Assembly: GCA_018401415.1 (NCBI GenBank)
Contig: JAGYKV010000017.1
Coordinates: forward strand, 632,001-696,000
Source of the DNA: Candidatus Nanopelagicales bacterium
GTDB lineage: Bacteria; Actinomycetota; Actinomycetes; S36-B12
Reading direction: 5' to 3'
DNA length: 64,000 nucleotides
Made by a program: the position numbers and the translations under genes. The notes beneath the pieces were generated by a model that did no database searches, was not told the DNA's origin, and saw only the letters and a list, made by a program, of their open reading frames with translations. Below are positions 10,815-19,060 of this stretch, in pieces. Every line of letters begins with the position of its first letter. Position 1 is the first letter of the stretch.

Positions 10815-11923
10815 TACGCCTCCACCCCAAATGCCCGAGTGAAGCGTAAATCGCCCTCCACCATGTCGCGCATGTCGGTGACGCCATTGCGGAACATGAG
10901 AGTCCGTTCAATGCCCATGCCGAACGCGAAACCGGTGTAAACATGTGGGTCAATTCCAACAGCACGAAGCACTCTGGGATTCACCATTCCGCAACCGCCC
11001 CATTCAATCCAGCCTTCATTTCCGCAGGTGCGACATGGCGTGCCGGAATTACCAACGGATGCTCCCCTGCAGATGAAACATTGAAGATCAACTTCAGCAC
11101 TCGGTTCGGTAAATGGGAAATACGACGGACGTAACCGCGTAACAATTCCCGCACCGAACATTTGCTCCGCAAGATGATCCAGAGTTCCCTTGAGATCCGC
11201 CATGGTGAGGCCACGATCCACCGCCAGGCCTTCGATTTGGTGAAAGACAGGAGTGTGAGTGGCATCTAGTTCATCGGTTCGGTACACGCGACCGGGGGCA
11301 ACAACATAAATCGGCGGTTTGTGTTCGAGCATGGCCCTGATTTGAATGGGTGAAGTCTGGGTGCGCAACACCGCACCACTGTCTTGTGATGTGACATAGA
11401 AGGTGTCTTGCATTGTTCGCGCCGGGTGGTCGGCTGGAACGTTCAGAGCATCAAAGTTCACCCACTCTGCTTCCAGTTCTGGTCCCTCGGCTATGGAGTA
11501 GCCCATGGCTATAAAAACATCGGACATCGCTTCCATCAGTGTGGTGAGTGGATGACGACCGCCGACCCACCCACGATCGGTCGGAACCGTGATGTCGACG
11601 GTTTCTTCCAGAAGCACTTGCTGATCTCGCAAAACTTCCAATTCTTCTTCACGGTTCGACAGAGCATCTTTAATCTGAGCCTTAGCTTGGCCAACACGCT
11701 TACCGACTTCAGCTTTGGCGGCTGGCGGCAGTGCGCCGATCTCACGATTCGCTAATGCAAGTGGTGACCTGTCACCAAAATGGGCGAGTCGCACTTCCTT
11801 CAACTCCGCGAGGTTACCGGCGTTATTCATAGCGGCGAGCGCCTCTGCAACCATTCGATTGACAGATTCTTCACTGAGATCTGTGACCTGTTTGGGGTCG
11901 TACTCCTTATTCGGCGCCGACAC
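10814..11923 (-). CDS. pheS: Phenylalanyl-tRNA synthetase alpha subunit
   Basis: Catalytic subunit of PheRS, a class II synthetase. The 369-residue form begins at GTG 11921-11923 (SAPNKEYDPKQV), which resembles actinobacterial homologues and has GGAG upstream; a further upstream start would only extend into cysNC. Class II motifs are visible: PLTTLMEAMSDVF, RTQTSPIQIR, HQIEGLAVD and FAFGMGIERTLMF. It overlaps the cysNC stop by 17 nt, so it is probably cotranscribed with the sulfate genes, an unusual neighbour for pheS. Confidence 0.96.
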   Translation of the reverse strand: MSAPNKEYDPKQVTDLSEESVNRMVAEALAAMNNAGNLAELKEVRLAHFGDRSPLALANREIGALPPAAKAEVGKRVGQAKAQIKDALSNREEELEVLRDQQVLLEETVDITVPTDRGWVGGRHPLTTLMEAMSDVFIAMGYSIAEGPELEAEWVNFDALNVPADHPARTMQDTFYVTSQDSGAVLRTQTSPIQIRAMLEHKPPIYVVAPGRVYRTDELDATHTPVFHQIEGLAVDRGLTMADLKGTLDHLAEQMFGAGIVTRLRPSYFPFTEPSAEVDLQCFICRGASVGNSGTPCRTCGNEGWIEWGGCGMVNPRVLRAVGIDPHVYTGFAFGMGIERTLMFRNGVTDMRDMVEGDLRFTRAFGVEA

Positions 11924-13775
11924 CCTGAGCTCCAGATTCAGAGTCCAGAACGAGGTTGACCAAGAGGTCAACGCTGGCATCTAGATCGCCACTGCCGGAA
12001 AGTACGAGGTCGGGGTTCAATGGAACTTCATACGACTGTCCCACACCCGTCATGTTCGGTAGATTCCCCGCAGCAGCTTTGGCGTACAGGCCTTTGGGGT
12101 CTCGTTCGGCACATACCTCAACGGGGGTATCCACGTACACCTCGAGGAATTCACCCGGCCCGAAAAGACGCGCGGCGCTCTCGCGATCTGTGCGATAAGG
12201 GGAAACAAGTGCAACAAAAACAACTATCCCGCTGTCTCGCATGAGTTTGCCCACTTCAGCAACTCGACGAACATTTTCTGCCCGGTCTTCGGGTGTGAAC
12301 CCAAGATCCTTGTTCAACCCTGTGCGAACATTGTCGCCGTCGAGGACATACGTGTGTACACCCAGTGAGTGCAGTTTCCTCACCGCGGAATCAGCAATGG
12401 TTGATTTTCCCGAACCAGGAAGCCCCGTTAACCAGATGACTCGTGCGGGGTGTCCCATGAGCGCACTGCGAGCCGCATGGTCCACGTCATAGGTGTGCGG
12501 CACCACGTTGAAGGCGCGTCGCATGGCATGGCGAGATAGTCCAGCGGCCACCGTGTCGGCATTGACCCGATCCACAAGGAGGAATCCACCCGTATCCCGA
12601 CAATCGCGGTAAGCATCCATGGGAATAGGTCGATCGGTTGCAATTTCCACCCGACCGACATCGTTCATTTCAAGAATTCGCGCAGCGTGCTCGTGACCGG
12701 TCACAACATCTAGGCGATGCCGCACATTTGTCACGGTGGTTGGAACTGAACGCGAGCCAGACACGAGAAGGTAGGAGCGTCCGTGGGCAAGGGGTTCCTC
12801 ACCAAGCCACACCATGTCCACCGCAAACCGATCTGCGGGCTGCAAGGAAGTACCTGAGGCGAGGATGTCACCACGGGTTACGTCTACTTCATGATCCAAG
12901 GTGAGGGTGACAGCTTGACCGGTGATTGCGGTGTCAAGATCACCGTTAGCCGTCACGATCCTGTCGATTTTCGCAGTGCGACCCGAATCCGCAACGGTTA
13001 CTTCCTGGCCGACGGAAACTTTGCCCGCCACAACTGTGCCCGCGTAACCGCGGAAATTTCCTTCAGCACGCACAATGAATTGAACCGGAAACCTGAACCC
13101 TTCATTTTCAGGCTTGACCATGGGCTCCCACACGCCTAAAGCACCCAGCAGAGTTTCGCCGTGATACCAGGGCATGTTGGTTGAAACCGTGGTGATGTTG
13201 TCGCCTGCAACCGCACTGACTGGGATACCGAAGATTTCCTCTACGCCGAGTCGGGCTGCCGTAACTCGAACTTCACCCATGATTTTCTCAAATATTTCAT
13301 GGGAGTAATCCACCAAATCCATTTTGTTTACCGCGACCATAATTGTTTCCACGCCCATGAGGGCACACACGGTCAAATGCCGGTGCGTTTGCGGGCGAAC
13401 TCCACGGGCAGCATCGACCAAGAGAACGGCAACATCGCCATTGGATGCAGCAACCGCCATGTTTCGGGTGTATTGCTCGTGACCCGGGGAGTCAGCAATC
13501 AGAATCCTTCGACCATTTGGGAGATTCATGTGTCGGTAGGCAACATCGATCGTGATGCCTTGCTCGCGCTCCGCTTCCAGGCCATCGGTTAAAAGTGAAT
13601 AATCAATGTCCCCCACCGGAACCGTTGAGCCACCACGGCGCGTGCGGCGGGCGTATTCGAGTTGATCGATGGGCACACTGTCTGTTTCAGCCAGGAGTCG
13701 ACCGATTAACGTCGACTTACCGTCGTCAACGGAACCGCAGGTCACTAGGTGTAATACAGGAGTTAATTCAGACAT
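11907..13775 (-). CDS. cysNC: Bifunctional sulfate adenylyltransferase subunit 1/adenylylsulfate kinase
   Basis: Sulfate activation: the CysN part is the GTPase subunit of ATP sulfurylase, and the CysC part phosphorylates APS to PAPS. The 622-residue protein has an EF-Tu-like GTPase domain (GSVDDGKSTLIGRLL near residue 10, DSPGHEQYTRNM near 94, NKMDLVDY near 150), then beta-barrel domains to about 430, then a kinase domain with its own P-loop WLTGLPGSGKSTIADS. ATG overlaps the cysD stop by one base. PAPS feeds sulfate reduction or sulfation; PAPS/APS reductase and sulfite reductase are not in the window. Confidence 0.97.
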   Translation of the reverse strand: MSELTPVLHLVTCGSVDDGKSTLIGRLLAETDSVPIDQLEYARRTRRGGSTVPVGDIDYSLLTDGLEAEREQGITIDVAYRHMNLPNGRRILIADSPGHEQYTRNMAVAASNGDVAVLLVDAARGVRPQTHRHLTVCALMGVETIMVAVNKMDLVDYSHEIFEKIMGEVRVTAARLGVEEIFGIPVSAVAGDNITTVSTNMPWYHGETLLGALGVWEPMVKPENEGFRFPVQFIVRAEGNFRGYAGTVVAGKVSVGQEVTVADSGRTAKIDRIVTANGDLDTAITGQAVTLTLDHEVDVTRGDILASGTSLQPADRFAVDMVWLGEEPLAHGRSYLLVSGSRSVPTTVTNVRHRLDVVTGHEHAARILEMNDVGRVEIATDRPIPMDAYRDCRDTGGFLLVDRVNADTVAAGLSRHAMRRAFNVVPHTYDVDHAARSALMGHPARVIWLTGLPGSGKSTIADSAVRKLHSLGVHTYVLDGDNVRTGLNKDLGFTPEDRAENVRRVAEVGKLMRDSGIVVFVALVSPYRTDRESAARLFGPGEFLEVYVDTPVEVCAERDPKGLYAKAAAGNLPNMTGVGQSYEVPLNPDLVLSGSGDLDASVDLLVNLVLDSESGAQGVGAE

Positions 13776-14689
13776 TAAAAATAACCCTCAGCCTTCTTCG
13801 CCTCCATGGAGCCGCCACCCTCGCCGTCGATCAGGCGACCAGCACGTTCGGAGACATTGCTTGATTCCATCTCGGCAATGAGGTCAACAAGATTATCGGC
13901 CGTGGATTCCACCGCCCCGGAAAGCGGATAGCACCCCAGCGTTCTAAAACGGACGGATTTCATGACTGGAACCTCGCCCTCCTTGAGAGGAAAACGATCA
14001 TCGTCCACCATGATCAAAACACCATCGCGTTCAACAACGGGGCGCTCTTTGGCGAAATAGAGGGTGGGAATCTCAATGCCCTCCCGCTGGATGTAGCGCC
14101 AAATATCTAACTCGGTCCAATTGGAAAGCGGAAACACGCGCATGGATTGACCTGGTGAAAGCTGGGTATTAGCCGTGCGCCAAAACTCAGGGCGTTGTTT
14201 ACGAGGATCCCAGCGGTGCCCTGGCTCTCTCAGTGAGAAGATTCGCTCCTTGGCACGACTGCGTTCTTCATCGCGGCGAGCACCACCGATTGCGGCATCG
14301 AAGCCGTGCTGATCAATGCCCTCGCGTAAAGCCACTGTTTTCATGATGCGGGTGTATTCATGGGTTCCATGATTAAACGGGGTAACACCATCCGCTAAAG
14401 CAGCCTTATTTTGGGCAATACGCAAATCCAAATTGAGATCAGCAGCACGCTTATCTCGGAACTCGATCATTTCACGAAACTTCCACGAGGTATCAATGTG
14501 CATCACAGGGAAAGGCACTGGAGCCGGGTAAAAAGCTTTGACCGCTAGATGGAGGAGAACAGATGAATCCTTACCGATGCTGTATAAGAGAACCGGATTG
14601 CGGAAAGCAGCCGCTGTCTCGCGATAGATATGGATGGCCTCAGCTTCTAGTTCATCAAGCACCGCGGAGTACGGAACCGTCACGGTCAC
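13775..14689 (-). CDS. cysD: Sulfate adenylyltransferase subunit 2
   Basis: Catalytic PP-loop subunit of ATP sulfurylase, forming APS from sulfate and ATP with CysN. The protein is about 304 residues. [12 protein letters not shown] is the PP-loop; [18 protein letters not shown] and [17 protein letters not shown] are also family-typical. A TTG at 14696-14698 would add three residues, but GTG at 14687-14689 is preferred because AGGAAAGG lies 9 nt before it, whereas it abuts the TTG. A 72-nt spacer separates it from the oxygenase gene upstream. Confidence 0.96.
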   Translation of the reverse strand: MTVTVPYSAVLDELEAEAIHIYRETAAAFRNPVLLYSIGKDSSVLLHLAVKAFYPAPVPFPVMHIDTSWKFREMIEFRDKRAADLNLDLRIAQNKAALADGVTPFNHGTHEYTRIMKTVALREGIDQHGFDAAIGGARRDEERSRAKERIFSLREPGHRWDPRKQRPEFWRTANTQLSPGQSMRVFPLSNWTELDIWRYIQREGIEIPTLYFAKERPVVERDGVLIMVDDDRFPLKEGEVPVMKSVRFRTLGCYPLSGAVESTADNLVDLIAEMESSNVSERAGRLIDGEGGGSMEAKKAEGYF

Positions 14690-14761
14690 TGAACACAACC
14701 TTTCCTAGCTCTGGCAACGATTTGAAGATGAAATTCCCTCGCGTAATAGAACCCTAAAGGC

Positions 14762-15559
14762 TCACGCTTCAGAGAGAACTTCCGTACCCATGGAGCCGGA
14801 TTCTGCGGCACCGGTATCGGTGGACCCTAAACGGGCGGCCTCCCGCTCTGCCCGACGCCTGATGGCATCTGTGTTACCAGCATCGATAACGGCAGGATCC
14901 ATGTACGGAGATTCAATGGAGGTGACCGGATTCCTGGAATCGATCCACTTCTGGAGGTTCGGCCCCGATTCATAGGAGGTGATCAGGCAGTATCTCGGCT
15001 CATTGCCGGGATGCCACACCGCGTGATAGAGGCGTTGGGTATCGATGACCACCTGTGTACCCGCGGGCAACGGCACCCGAACCTCGGTGGCGGGGTCATC
15101 ACGATCCTCCCGAAGAATCATGACCGAATCGGGGTTGTCGGTGAGGTTGTAGAAAGAGCGAACAATCCACCCCGTTCCCTCCGGGTTGAGCCGGTTGTTG
15201 TCGTCCCTGTGCAAGTTGAAAATCGAATCGGCATAGGTGTTTGGCTGGAGTTCAATTACCCGGCAACGACCAATATTGGCGCCGACTTCTTGAGCGCGGT
15301 CGGTCAGGAGTGGGGCGATTTCAACGTTTTCGGTGACCCAAACTCCGTCTTTGTCCGTCTTGGGAGGGGTGTGATTCCAGAATCCATCGCATTCCATGTC
15401 TCCATATGCGCTTGCCAGCGGGGCAAACCGGGTGTCACCGGATGATTTCCAGTCAACATAAACCAAGTTCTCCCACTCCCGAGGGTCTGCTGACTGGTTG
15501 TAAGAATCAACAACCGCGAATCCGGATTCCTCGAGAATCGGCATTTTAATGTAACTCAT
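14762..15559 (-). CDS. Putative Fe(II)/2-oxoglutarate-type oxygenase
   Basis: 265-residue protein that I recognise only at fold level. It shows an iron-binding pattern typical of double-stranded beta-helix oxygenases: His-x-Asp in NLHRDD, a distal His in QRLYHAVWH, then an Arg in EPRYCLITSYESG that could hold 2-oxoglutarate. It resembles the aspartyl/asparaginyl hydroxylase type more than TauD. The C-terminal 35 residues are Ala/Glu/Ser-rich and likely disordered. ATG at 15557-15559 is preceded by GGAGATTTC. It is first in a three-gene module with cysD and cysNC, suggesting a role in obtaining or handling sulfur, but substrate and activity are unknown. Confidence 0.6.
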   Translation of the reverse strand: MSYIKMPILEESGFAVVDSYNQSADPREWENLVYVDWKSSGDTRFAPLASAYGDMECDGFWNHTPPKTDKDGVWVTENVEIAPLLTDRAQEVGANIGRCRVIELQPNTYADSIFNLHRDDNNRLNPEGTGWIVRSFYNLTDNPDSVMILREDRDDPATEVRVPLPAGTQVVIDTQRLYHAVWHPGNEPRYCLITSYESGPNLQKWIDSRNPVTSIESPYMDPAVIDAGNTDAIRRRAEREAARLGSTDTGAAESGSMGTEVLSEA

Positions 15560-15714
15560 GAAATCTCCAGTTCGGTGAACTTTGCGCTCCGACACCAATC
15601 ATCTGGTGCCTCCCTAGTTTCTCACCTCGACACCTAGGAATCCCTCACTCCGGGGCGTGTTGCACTGCGTACTTGCTCACAATGTGTCCGAACCTGGAGC
15701 GTGATGTCGAGCAT

Positions 15715-16491
15715 CTATTTAGCTGGACTGACTCCCTTGAGGTAGCCGACGTACATGCAGACTGCAGCAGCGACCGCCGCATTGAGTGACTCAACCCCTT
15801 CAGCCATGGGAATTCGCACCGGAGTGACCTGCACTCCACCAGTCTGCCAGTCAGAACTCACCCCGTGAACCTCCGAGCCCACAACCCACGTCACGGGCAA
15901 GGAATCAAAGTCAATGTTAGAGATGTCTAGATCGGAGTCAGCCCTAAGAGTGAAGATTTTGCGGTCTCGTGGAAGTTCAGATACCGCAGCTAACCTCGTG
16001 ACCGGAACGCGAAAGATCGACCCTGCACTACTCCGGACGACTTTGTCATTAAATGGATCCACACAGTTTCCAAAGATGAGACAACCTGCAGCTGCAGTGG
16101 CATCGGCGGTTCGGAGAATGGTCCCCAAATTCCCAGGGTCGGAGATGTTATCCACGATCACTAAAGCTCCGGGTCGATCACATATTTCCGATATTTCCAC
16201 CCTGGGAATCTGGCACAGGGCAACCACACCTTGCGGAGTCACCGACCCAGAAAGGGCTTCAATAACTTCAGTGGTGCAGCGGGTTACCAGTGCTCCGAGT
16301 TCGTGAAATTCGTCAACAAAATCATCTGTTGCAAAGACTTCCGTGACGCTTTCCGGGGCGTATTCCATTGCCACTCGAACGACAGCAGGACCCTCCGCGA
16401 GGAAGAGCCCTGCTGTGTAACGCTCGGATCTTTTGTGAAGGCGAACCAGTTCCTTCACGCGATCTGATTTGCGTGAACTAATGGTCCGCAT
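15715..16491 (-). CDS. TrmH/SpoU-family RNA 2'-O-methyltransferase
   Basis: SAM-dependent methyltransferase of the SPOUT class, likely acting on 23S rRNA ribose. The 258-residue protein has an N-terminal substrate-binding region and the three SpoU motifs: DNISDPGNLGTILRTADA near 113, WVVGSEVHGVS near 208 and IPMAEGVESLNAAVAAAV near 233. Its position directly after rplT, 11 nt away, is conserved in actinobacteria. About 155 nt without a gene follow before the oxygenase gene. Confidence 0.93.
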   Translation of the reverse strand: MRTISSRKSDRVKELVRLHKRSERYTAGLFLAEGPAVVRVAMEYAPESVTEVFATDDFVDEFHELGALVTRCTTEVIEALSGSVTPQGVVALCQIPRVEISEICDRPGALVIVDNISDPGNLGTILRTADATAAAGCLIFGNCVDPFNDKVVRSSAGSIFRVPVTRLAAVSELPRDRKIFTLRADSDLDISNIDFDSLPVTWVVGSEVHGVSSDWQTGGVQVTPVRIPMAEGVESLNAAVAAAVCMYVGYLKGVSPAK

Positions 16492-16502
16492 GGTGTGGGC
16501 CG

Positions 16503-16871
16503 TTAAACGGTTTGCGCAGGAACTGCCGCACGAGCAATCTCGACGAGTGCGCTGAACGCCGCCGAATCGTTCACCGCCAACTCGGCCAACATGCGACGAT
16601 CCACTTCGATTTCCGCCGCCTTCAGTCCTTGAATAAATCGGTTATAGGTCATGTCGTTTGCGCGGGCTGCAGCATTAATGCGCTGAATCCAAAGCCGACG
16701 AAAGTCACCTTTTCGGGTGCGTCGATCTGCATACGCATAAACCATCGAGTGGGTGACTTGCTCTTTAGCCTTGCGGTAGAGCCGGGACCTTTGTCCACGG
16801 TAACCGGAAGCCCTTTCCAGAATTTCCCTACGCTTTTTGTGCGCATTTACTGCGCGTTTGACGCGTGCCAT
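16503..16871 (-). CDS. rplT: 50S ribosomal protein L20
   Basis: Large-subunit assembly protein that binds 23S rRNA early. The 122-residue length is normal, with the basic N-terminal extension ([36 protein letters not shown]) and the globular C-terminus ([25 protein letters not shown]). Start ATG is preceded by AGGAGAAGTC. Part of infC-rpmI-rplT; in other bacteria L20 represses this operon through an RNA mimic. Confidence 0.98.
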   Translation of the reverse strand: MARVKRAVNAHKKRREILERASGYRGQRSRLYRKAKEQVTHSMVYAYADRRTRKGDFRRLWIQRINAAARANDMTYNRFIQGLKAAEIEVDRRMLAELAVNDSAAFSALVEIARAAVPAQTV

Positions 16872-16918
16872 GACTTCTCCTGATTTCCTAGTGACAGATT
16901 CTTAAATTATTGGGACGA

Positions 16919-17113
16919 CTAACGGCCGAGTAGGCGCTTAACGCGTTTGAGGTCAGCGGGAGCAACCTGCTCGTCTGCCATCAAGCGTCGTGTTCGCTTG
17001 CTGTTCTTTACCTCAAGGAGATGGCGACGGTTTGCCTGCTCGTGGGTGATTTTCCCTGAGCCGGTCACTTTAAACCGCTTCTTAGCACCGCTGTGTGTTT
17101 TTTGCTTCGGCAT
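16919..17113 (-). CDS. rpmI: 50S ribosomal protein L35
   Basis: Small basic protein of the large subunit, 64 residues ([21 protein letters not shown] start). ATG is preceded by GAAAGGACAGATA. It lies 11 nt after infC and 47 nt before rplT in the conserved infC-rpmI-rplT order. Confidence 0.98.
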   Translation of the reverse strand: MPKQKTHSGAKKRFKVTGSGKITHEQANRRHLLEVKNSKRTRRLMADEQVAPADLKRVKRLLGR

Positions 17114-17124
17114 TATCTGTCCTT

Positions 17125-17715
17125 TCAGTCCGCTTGCGTTGAAGCGGAAGTCTCTATGTCAGCGCCTGCCTCAGCAGGTGCCTCTGCTTTCTTACCGTCA
17201 GCCTTTCGGCGCAGTGGCGCGAGCACCATCAACATGTTTCGGCCATCTTGTTTCGGGGCGGCCTCGACGAATCCAATTTCAGCTACATCTTCGGCCAGGC
17301 GACCGAGTAGGCGGATACCTAACTCGGGCCTGCTTTGTTCGCGGCCTCGAAACATGATTGTGATCTTGACCTTGTCACCTGCTTTGAGGAATCGAATCAC
17401 GTGACCCTTTTTTGTTTCATAGTCGTGTGAATCAATCTTTGGGCGAAGTTTCATCTCCTTGATCACGGTATGTGACTGATTTCGGCGTGATTCACGATCT
17501 TTCAGTGCTGCTTCATATTTGAATTTGCCAAAATCCATGAGTTTGCACACCGGAGGCTTTGACTGTGGTGCAACCTCAACAAGGTCGAGGTCCGCCTCTA
17601 CTGCCAAACGAAGTGCATCTTCAATACGGACAATTCCCACTTGTTCTCCAGCCGGGCCGACTAGGCGAACTTCGGGGACACGTATCCGGTCATTGATCCG
17701 GGGTTCGACGCTGAT
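17125..17715 (-). CDS. infC: Translation initiation factor IF-3, AUC start
   Basis: IF-3 binds the 30S subunit, prevents premature 50S joining and checks start-codon choice. The first standard start (GTG at 17640) would remove the conserved N-terminal strand [20 protein letters not shown]. Reading upstream, the frame is closed by a TGA at 17725-17727, and between it and that GTG there is no ATG, GTG or TTG. An ATC at 17713-17715 has GAGGAGG 4-5 nt before it, so initiation at AUC is the best reading, giving 196 residues. Rare starts (AUU in E. coli) let IF-3 repress its own mRNA. Motifs: [52 protein letters not shown]. Confidence 0.95.
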   Translation of the reverse strand: MSVEPRINDRIRVPEVRLVGPAGEQVGIVRIEDALRLAVEADLDLVEVAPQSKPPVCKLMDFGKFKYEAALKDRESRRNQSHTVIKEMKLRPKIDSHDYETKKGHVIRFLKAGDKVKITIMFRGREQSRPELGIRLLGRLAEDVAEIGFVEAAPKQDGRNMLMVLAPLRRKADGKKAEAPAEAGADIETSASTQAD

Positions 17716-17778
17716 GGCGCCTCCTCATCTACTCGATCACATTTGGGACTGGTGGTCATTCGTGCCTCCCCACTCACC

Positions 17779-17810
17779 AAAAAACCTCCGGTGCGCGAGC
17801 AGGCGGAGGT
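17779..17810 (-). terminator. Intrinsic terminator/attenuator in infC leader
   Basis: On the minus strand ACCTCCG and CGGAGGT form a perfect 7-bp stem with a 13-nt loop, followed at once by a run of T. It lies 64 nt upstream of the infC AUC and points towards infC, so it would end transcription before the operon unless read-through is allowed. This is the layout of an attenuator; the antiterminating signal is not evident. Confidence 0.7.
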
Positions 17811-17818
17811 ATCGGCAG

Positions 17819-17855
17819 CATGCGTTACCGCATGACCATGGGTGTTTAAGCCCAT
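17819..17855 (-). promoter_or_regulatory. Structured 5' leader upstream of the infC attenuator
   Basis: Two hairpins precede the attenuator on the minus strand: ATGGG/CCCAT with an 8-nt loop at 17838-17855, and CATGCG-GTAA-CGCATG, a perfect 6-bp stem closed by a GNRA-type tetraloop, at 17819-17834. They suggest a folded regulatory RNA, possibly a ribosomal-protein or translation-sensing leader. A further GACAA/TTGTC repeat flanks an A/T-rich stretch at about 17871-17887. No Rfam family could be recognised by eye. Confidence 0.5.
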
Positions 17856-17965
17856 TGACCTCTGAGGTGAGACAAATAAAAATTGTCGCCGGGAGGTGGG
17901 AGCCGATGCTCCGCTTGCCAGACCCGACATTGCTGCCGGACCAAGGAGGTGCAAGGGTAACAGCC

Positions 17966-18295
17966 GTGACCAATGAGAACTCCCCCGCCCTCGATATCGC
18001 CGACGTCCCTGCCATTGAGGTGGTGCTGACCGTCGGCATGCACCTGATGACCGCGGCAGCCATTGCCTGTGGACTCGCCGAAGATGACGGTGAGGCTGAC
18101 CTGGCTGAGGCTCGGATACTGATTACCGCCCTCGCGGGGTTGGTCACGGCTTCCGCCCCTGACCTCGGCTCAATACACGCGGCGCCCATGCGGGATGGGC
18201 TCAAGAGCCTTCAACTTGCCTTTCGGGAGGCCTCTGCCGTCGCTGATCCGCCGGGCATGGGTCCAGGCGAAGCGCTCACCGGTTCGGTCATTTGA
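17966..18295 (+). CDS. DUF1844 domain protein
   Basis: Protein of 109 residues of unknown function, highly typical of actinobacteria: DIADVPAIEVVLTVGMHLMTAAAIACGLAEDD, then DLAEARILITALAGLVTASAPDLG and APMRDGLKSLQLAFREAS. It is mostly helical and has no catalytic motif. GTG at 17966-17968 is chosen because it gives the conserved N-terminus and AAGGAGGT lies 15 nt upstream; a longer in-frame ORF upstream runs through infC and its leader and is not believable. The gene is divergent from infC, a conserved actinobacterial arrangement. Confidence 0.88.
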   Translation: MTNENSPALDIADVPAIEVVLTVGMHLMTAAAIACGLAEDDGEADLAEARILITALAGLVTASAPDLGSIHAAPMRDGLKSLQLAFREASAVADPPGMGPGEALTGSVI

Positions 18296-18319
18296 TTCCC
18301 TGTTATTTGATTCCCTGCT
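18290..18319. repeat. 15-bp tandem duplication at convergent gene ends
   Basis: Two adjacent 15-bp units beginning ATTTGATTCCCTG differ at one position. The first holds the DUF1844 stop codon and the second touches the SseB-family stop, so the duplication forms the whole spacer between the two convergent genes. Confidence 0.85.
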
Positions 18320-18981
18320 TAATCCGGGCCACCAGTTATTTCAATAGCAATTCCATGCGGGGTAAATGCATGGATATCTCCTCTCCCGTCCAGAAGGCGG
18401 GCAATCCGCTCGGCCAAACCGGCGCGGGCACCAATAACAAGTGGGCCCTTCTCGGGGAGAGTGAATACCGGCGGGTCAATTTCAGCAGCTTCGAGAACCT
18501 GTTCAATAAGAATCACCGCACGCCAACGCTGGTCTACCCCGGTAAGAGCCACCAGATCTGGCAAGGTGAGCGTAAATGGAATGGGTCCGGCGGGATCAAT
18601 AATCAAAGCACTCGCTGATTCGTCCAGCGCAGCGATACCGGCATCTCTTCCCGTGATCGGGATGGGTCTTGCCTCGGTGTTCCACATGTTCAACGATTCC
18701 ACCGACGTGAATACGAGAAGTCCAACTCGGCCATCGGATGCCGTGAGACACACGATCGACATGTCAGATGTCTTGCCACCGTCATTCTCATGAACAGATG
18801 GAATGAGGGTGGACTTTGCCAAAGCCACCAGCACCCGCGCCGAAATCAACGCCTCAACAACAAGCCACGAGTCCCCTTGCTGCAGTGCTCTGATCAAATT
18901 CGAATCCGCAGATCCTTGATCATGACGCCATTTTGCCTGTGGGTCTTCAAAATACTGATTTCCCCCGACTTTGCCGCTCAT
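18319..18981 (-). CDS. SseB family protein
   Basis: 220-residue soluble protein with an SseB-type N-terminal domain: LIRALQQGDSWLVVEALISARVLVALAK, then VCLTASDGRVGLLVFTSVESLNMW, where proteins of this family show a conserved beta-sheet fold. Its biochemical role is unknown; the name comes from an enterobacterial protein and implies no secretion role here. ATG at 18979-18981 has no ribosome binding site but has TAGGCT 6 nt upstream, so a leaderless message is likely. It sits between DUF1844 and hisG. Confidence 0.78.
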   Translation of the reverse strand: MSGKVGGNQYFEDPQAKWRHDQGSADSNLIRALQQGDSWLVVEALISARVLVALAKSTLIPSVHENDGGKTSDMSIVCLTASDGRVGLLVFTSVESLNMWNTEARPIPITGRDAGIAALDESASALIIDPAGPIPFTLTLPDLVALTGVDQRWRAVILIEQVLEAAEIDPPVFTLPEKGPLVIGARAGLAERIARLLDGRGDIHAFTPHGIAIEITGGPD

Positions 18982-18987
18982 GACTTG

Positions 18988-19033
18988 AGCCTAAGGGGGG
19001 AAACTTCCGATTGTTCCCACCACTCAGGGAACA
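18988..19033 (-). promoter_or_regulatory. Leaderless promoter of the SseB-family gene with inverted repeat at -41.5
   Basis: TAGGCT at 18988-18993 matches the TANNNT form of a -10 and ends 6 nt before the ATG. Further upstream TGTTCCC (19012-19018) and GGGAACA (19027-19033) form a perfect 7-bp inverted repeat with an 8-bp spacer. If transcription starts at the ATG, its centre is at -41.5, the classical place for an activator. It could instead be a hairpin ending the hisG transcript, but no T-run follows. Confidence 0.5.
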
Positions 19034-19060
19034 TGCATGAGGGGTTGGCTTGACTGTTGA

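Noticed and set aside
15560..15714. SAM or other riboswitch before the oxygenase-cysD-cysNC module
   Set aside because: The 155-nt region has a CACCA/TGGTG hairpin but no recognisable conserved riboswitch core.
17519..17965. Long upstream extension of the DUF1844 frame
   Set aside because: It would run antisense through the infC start, leader and attenuator; the conserved protein begins at the GTG at 17966.
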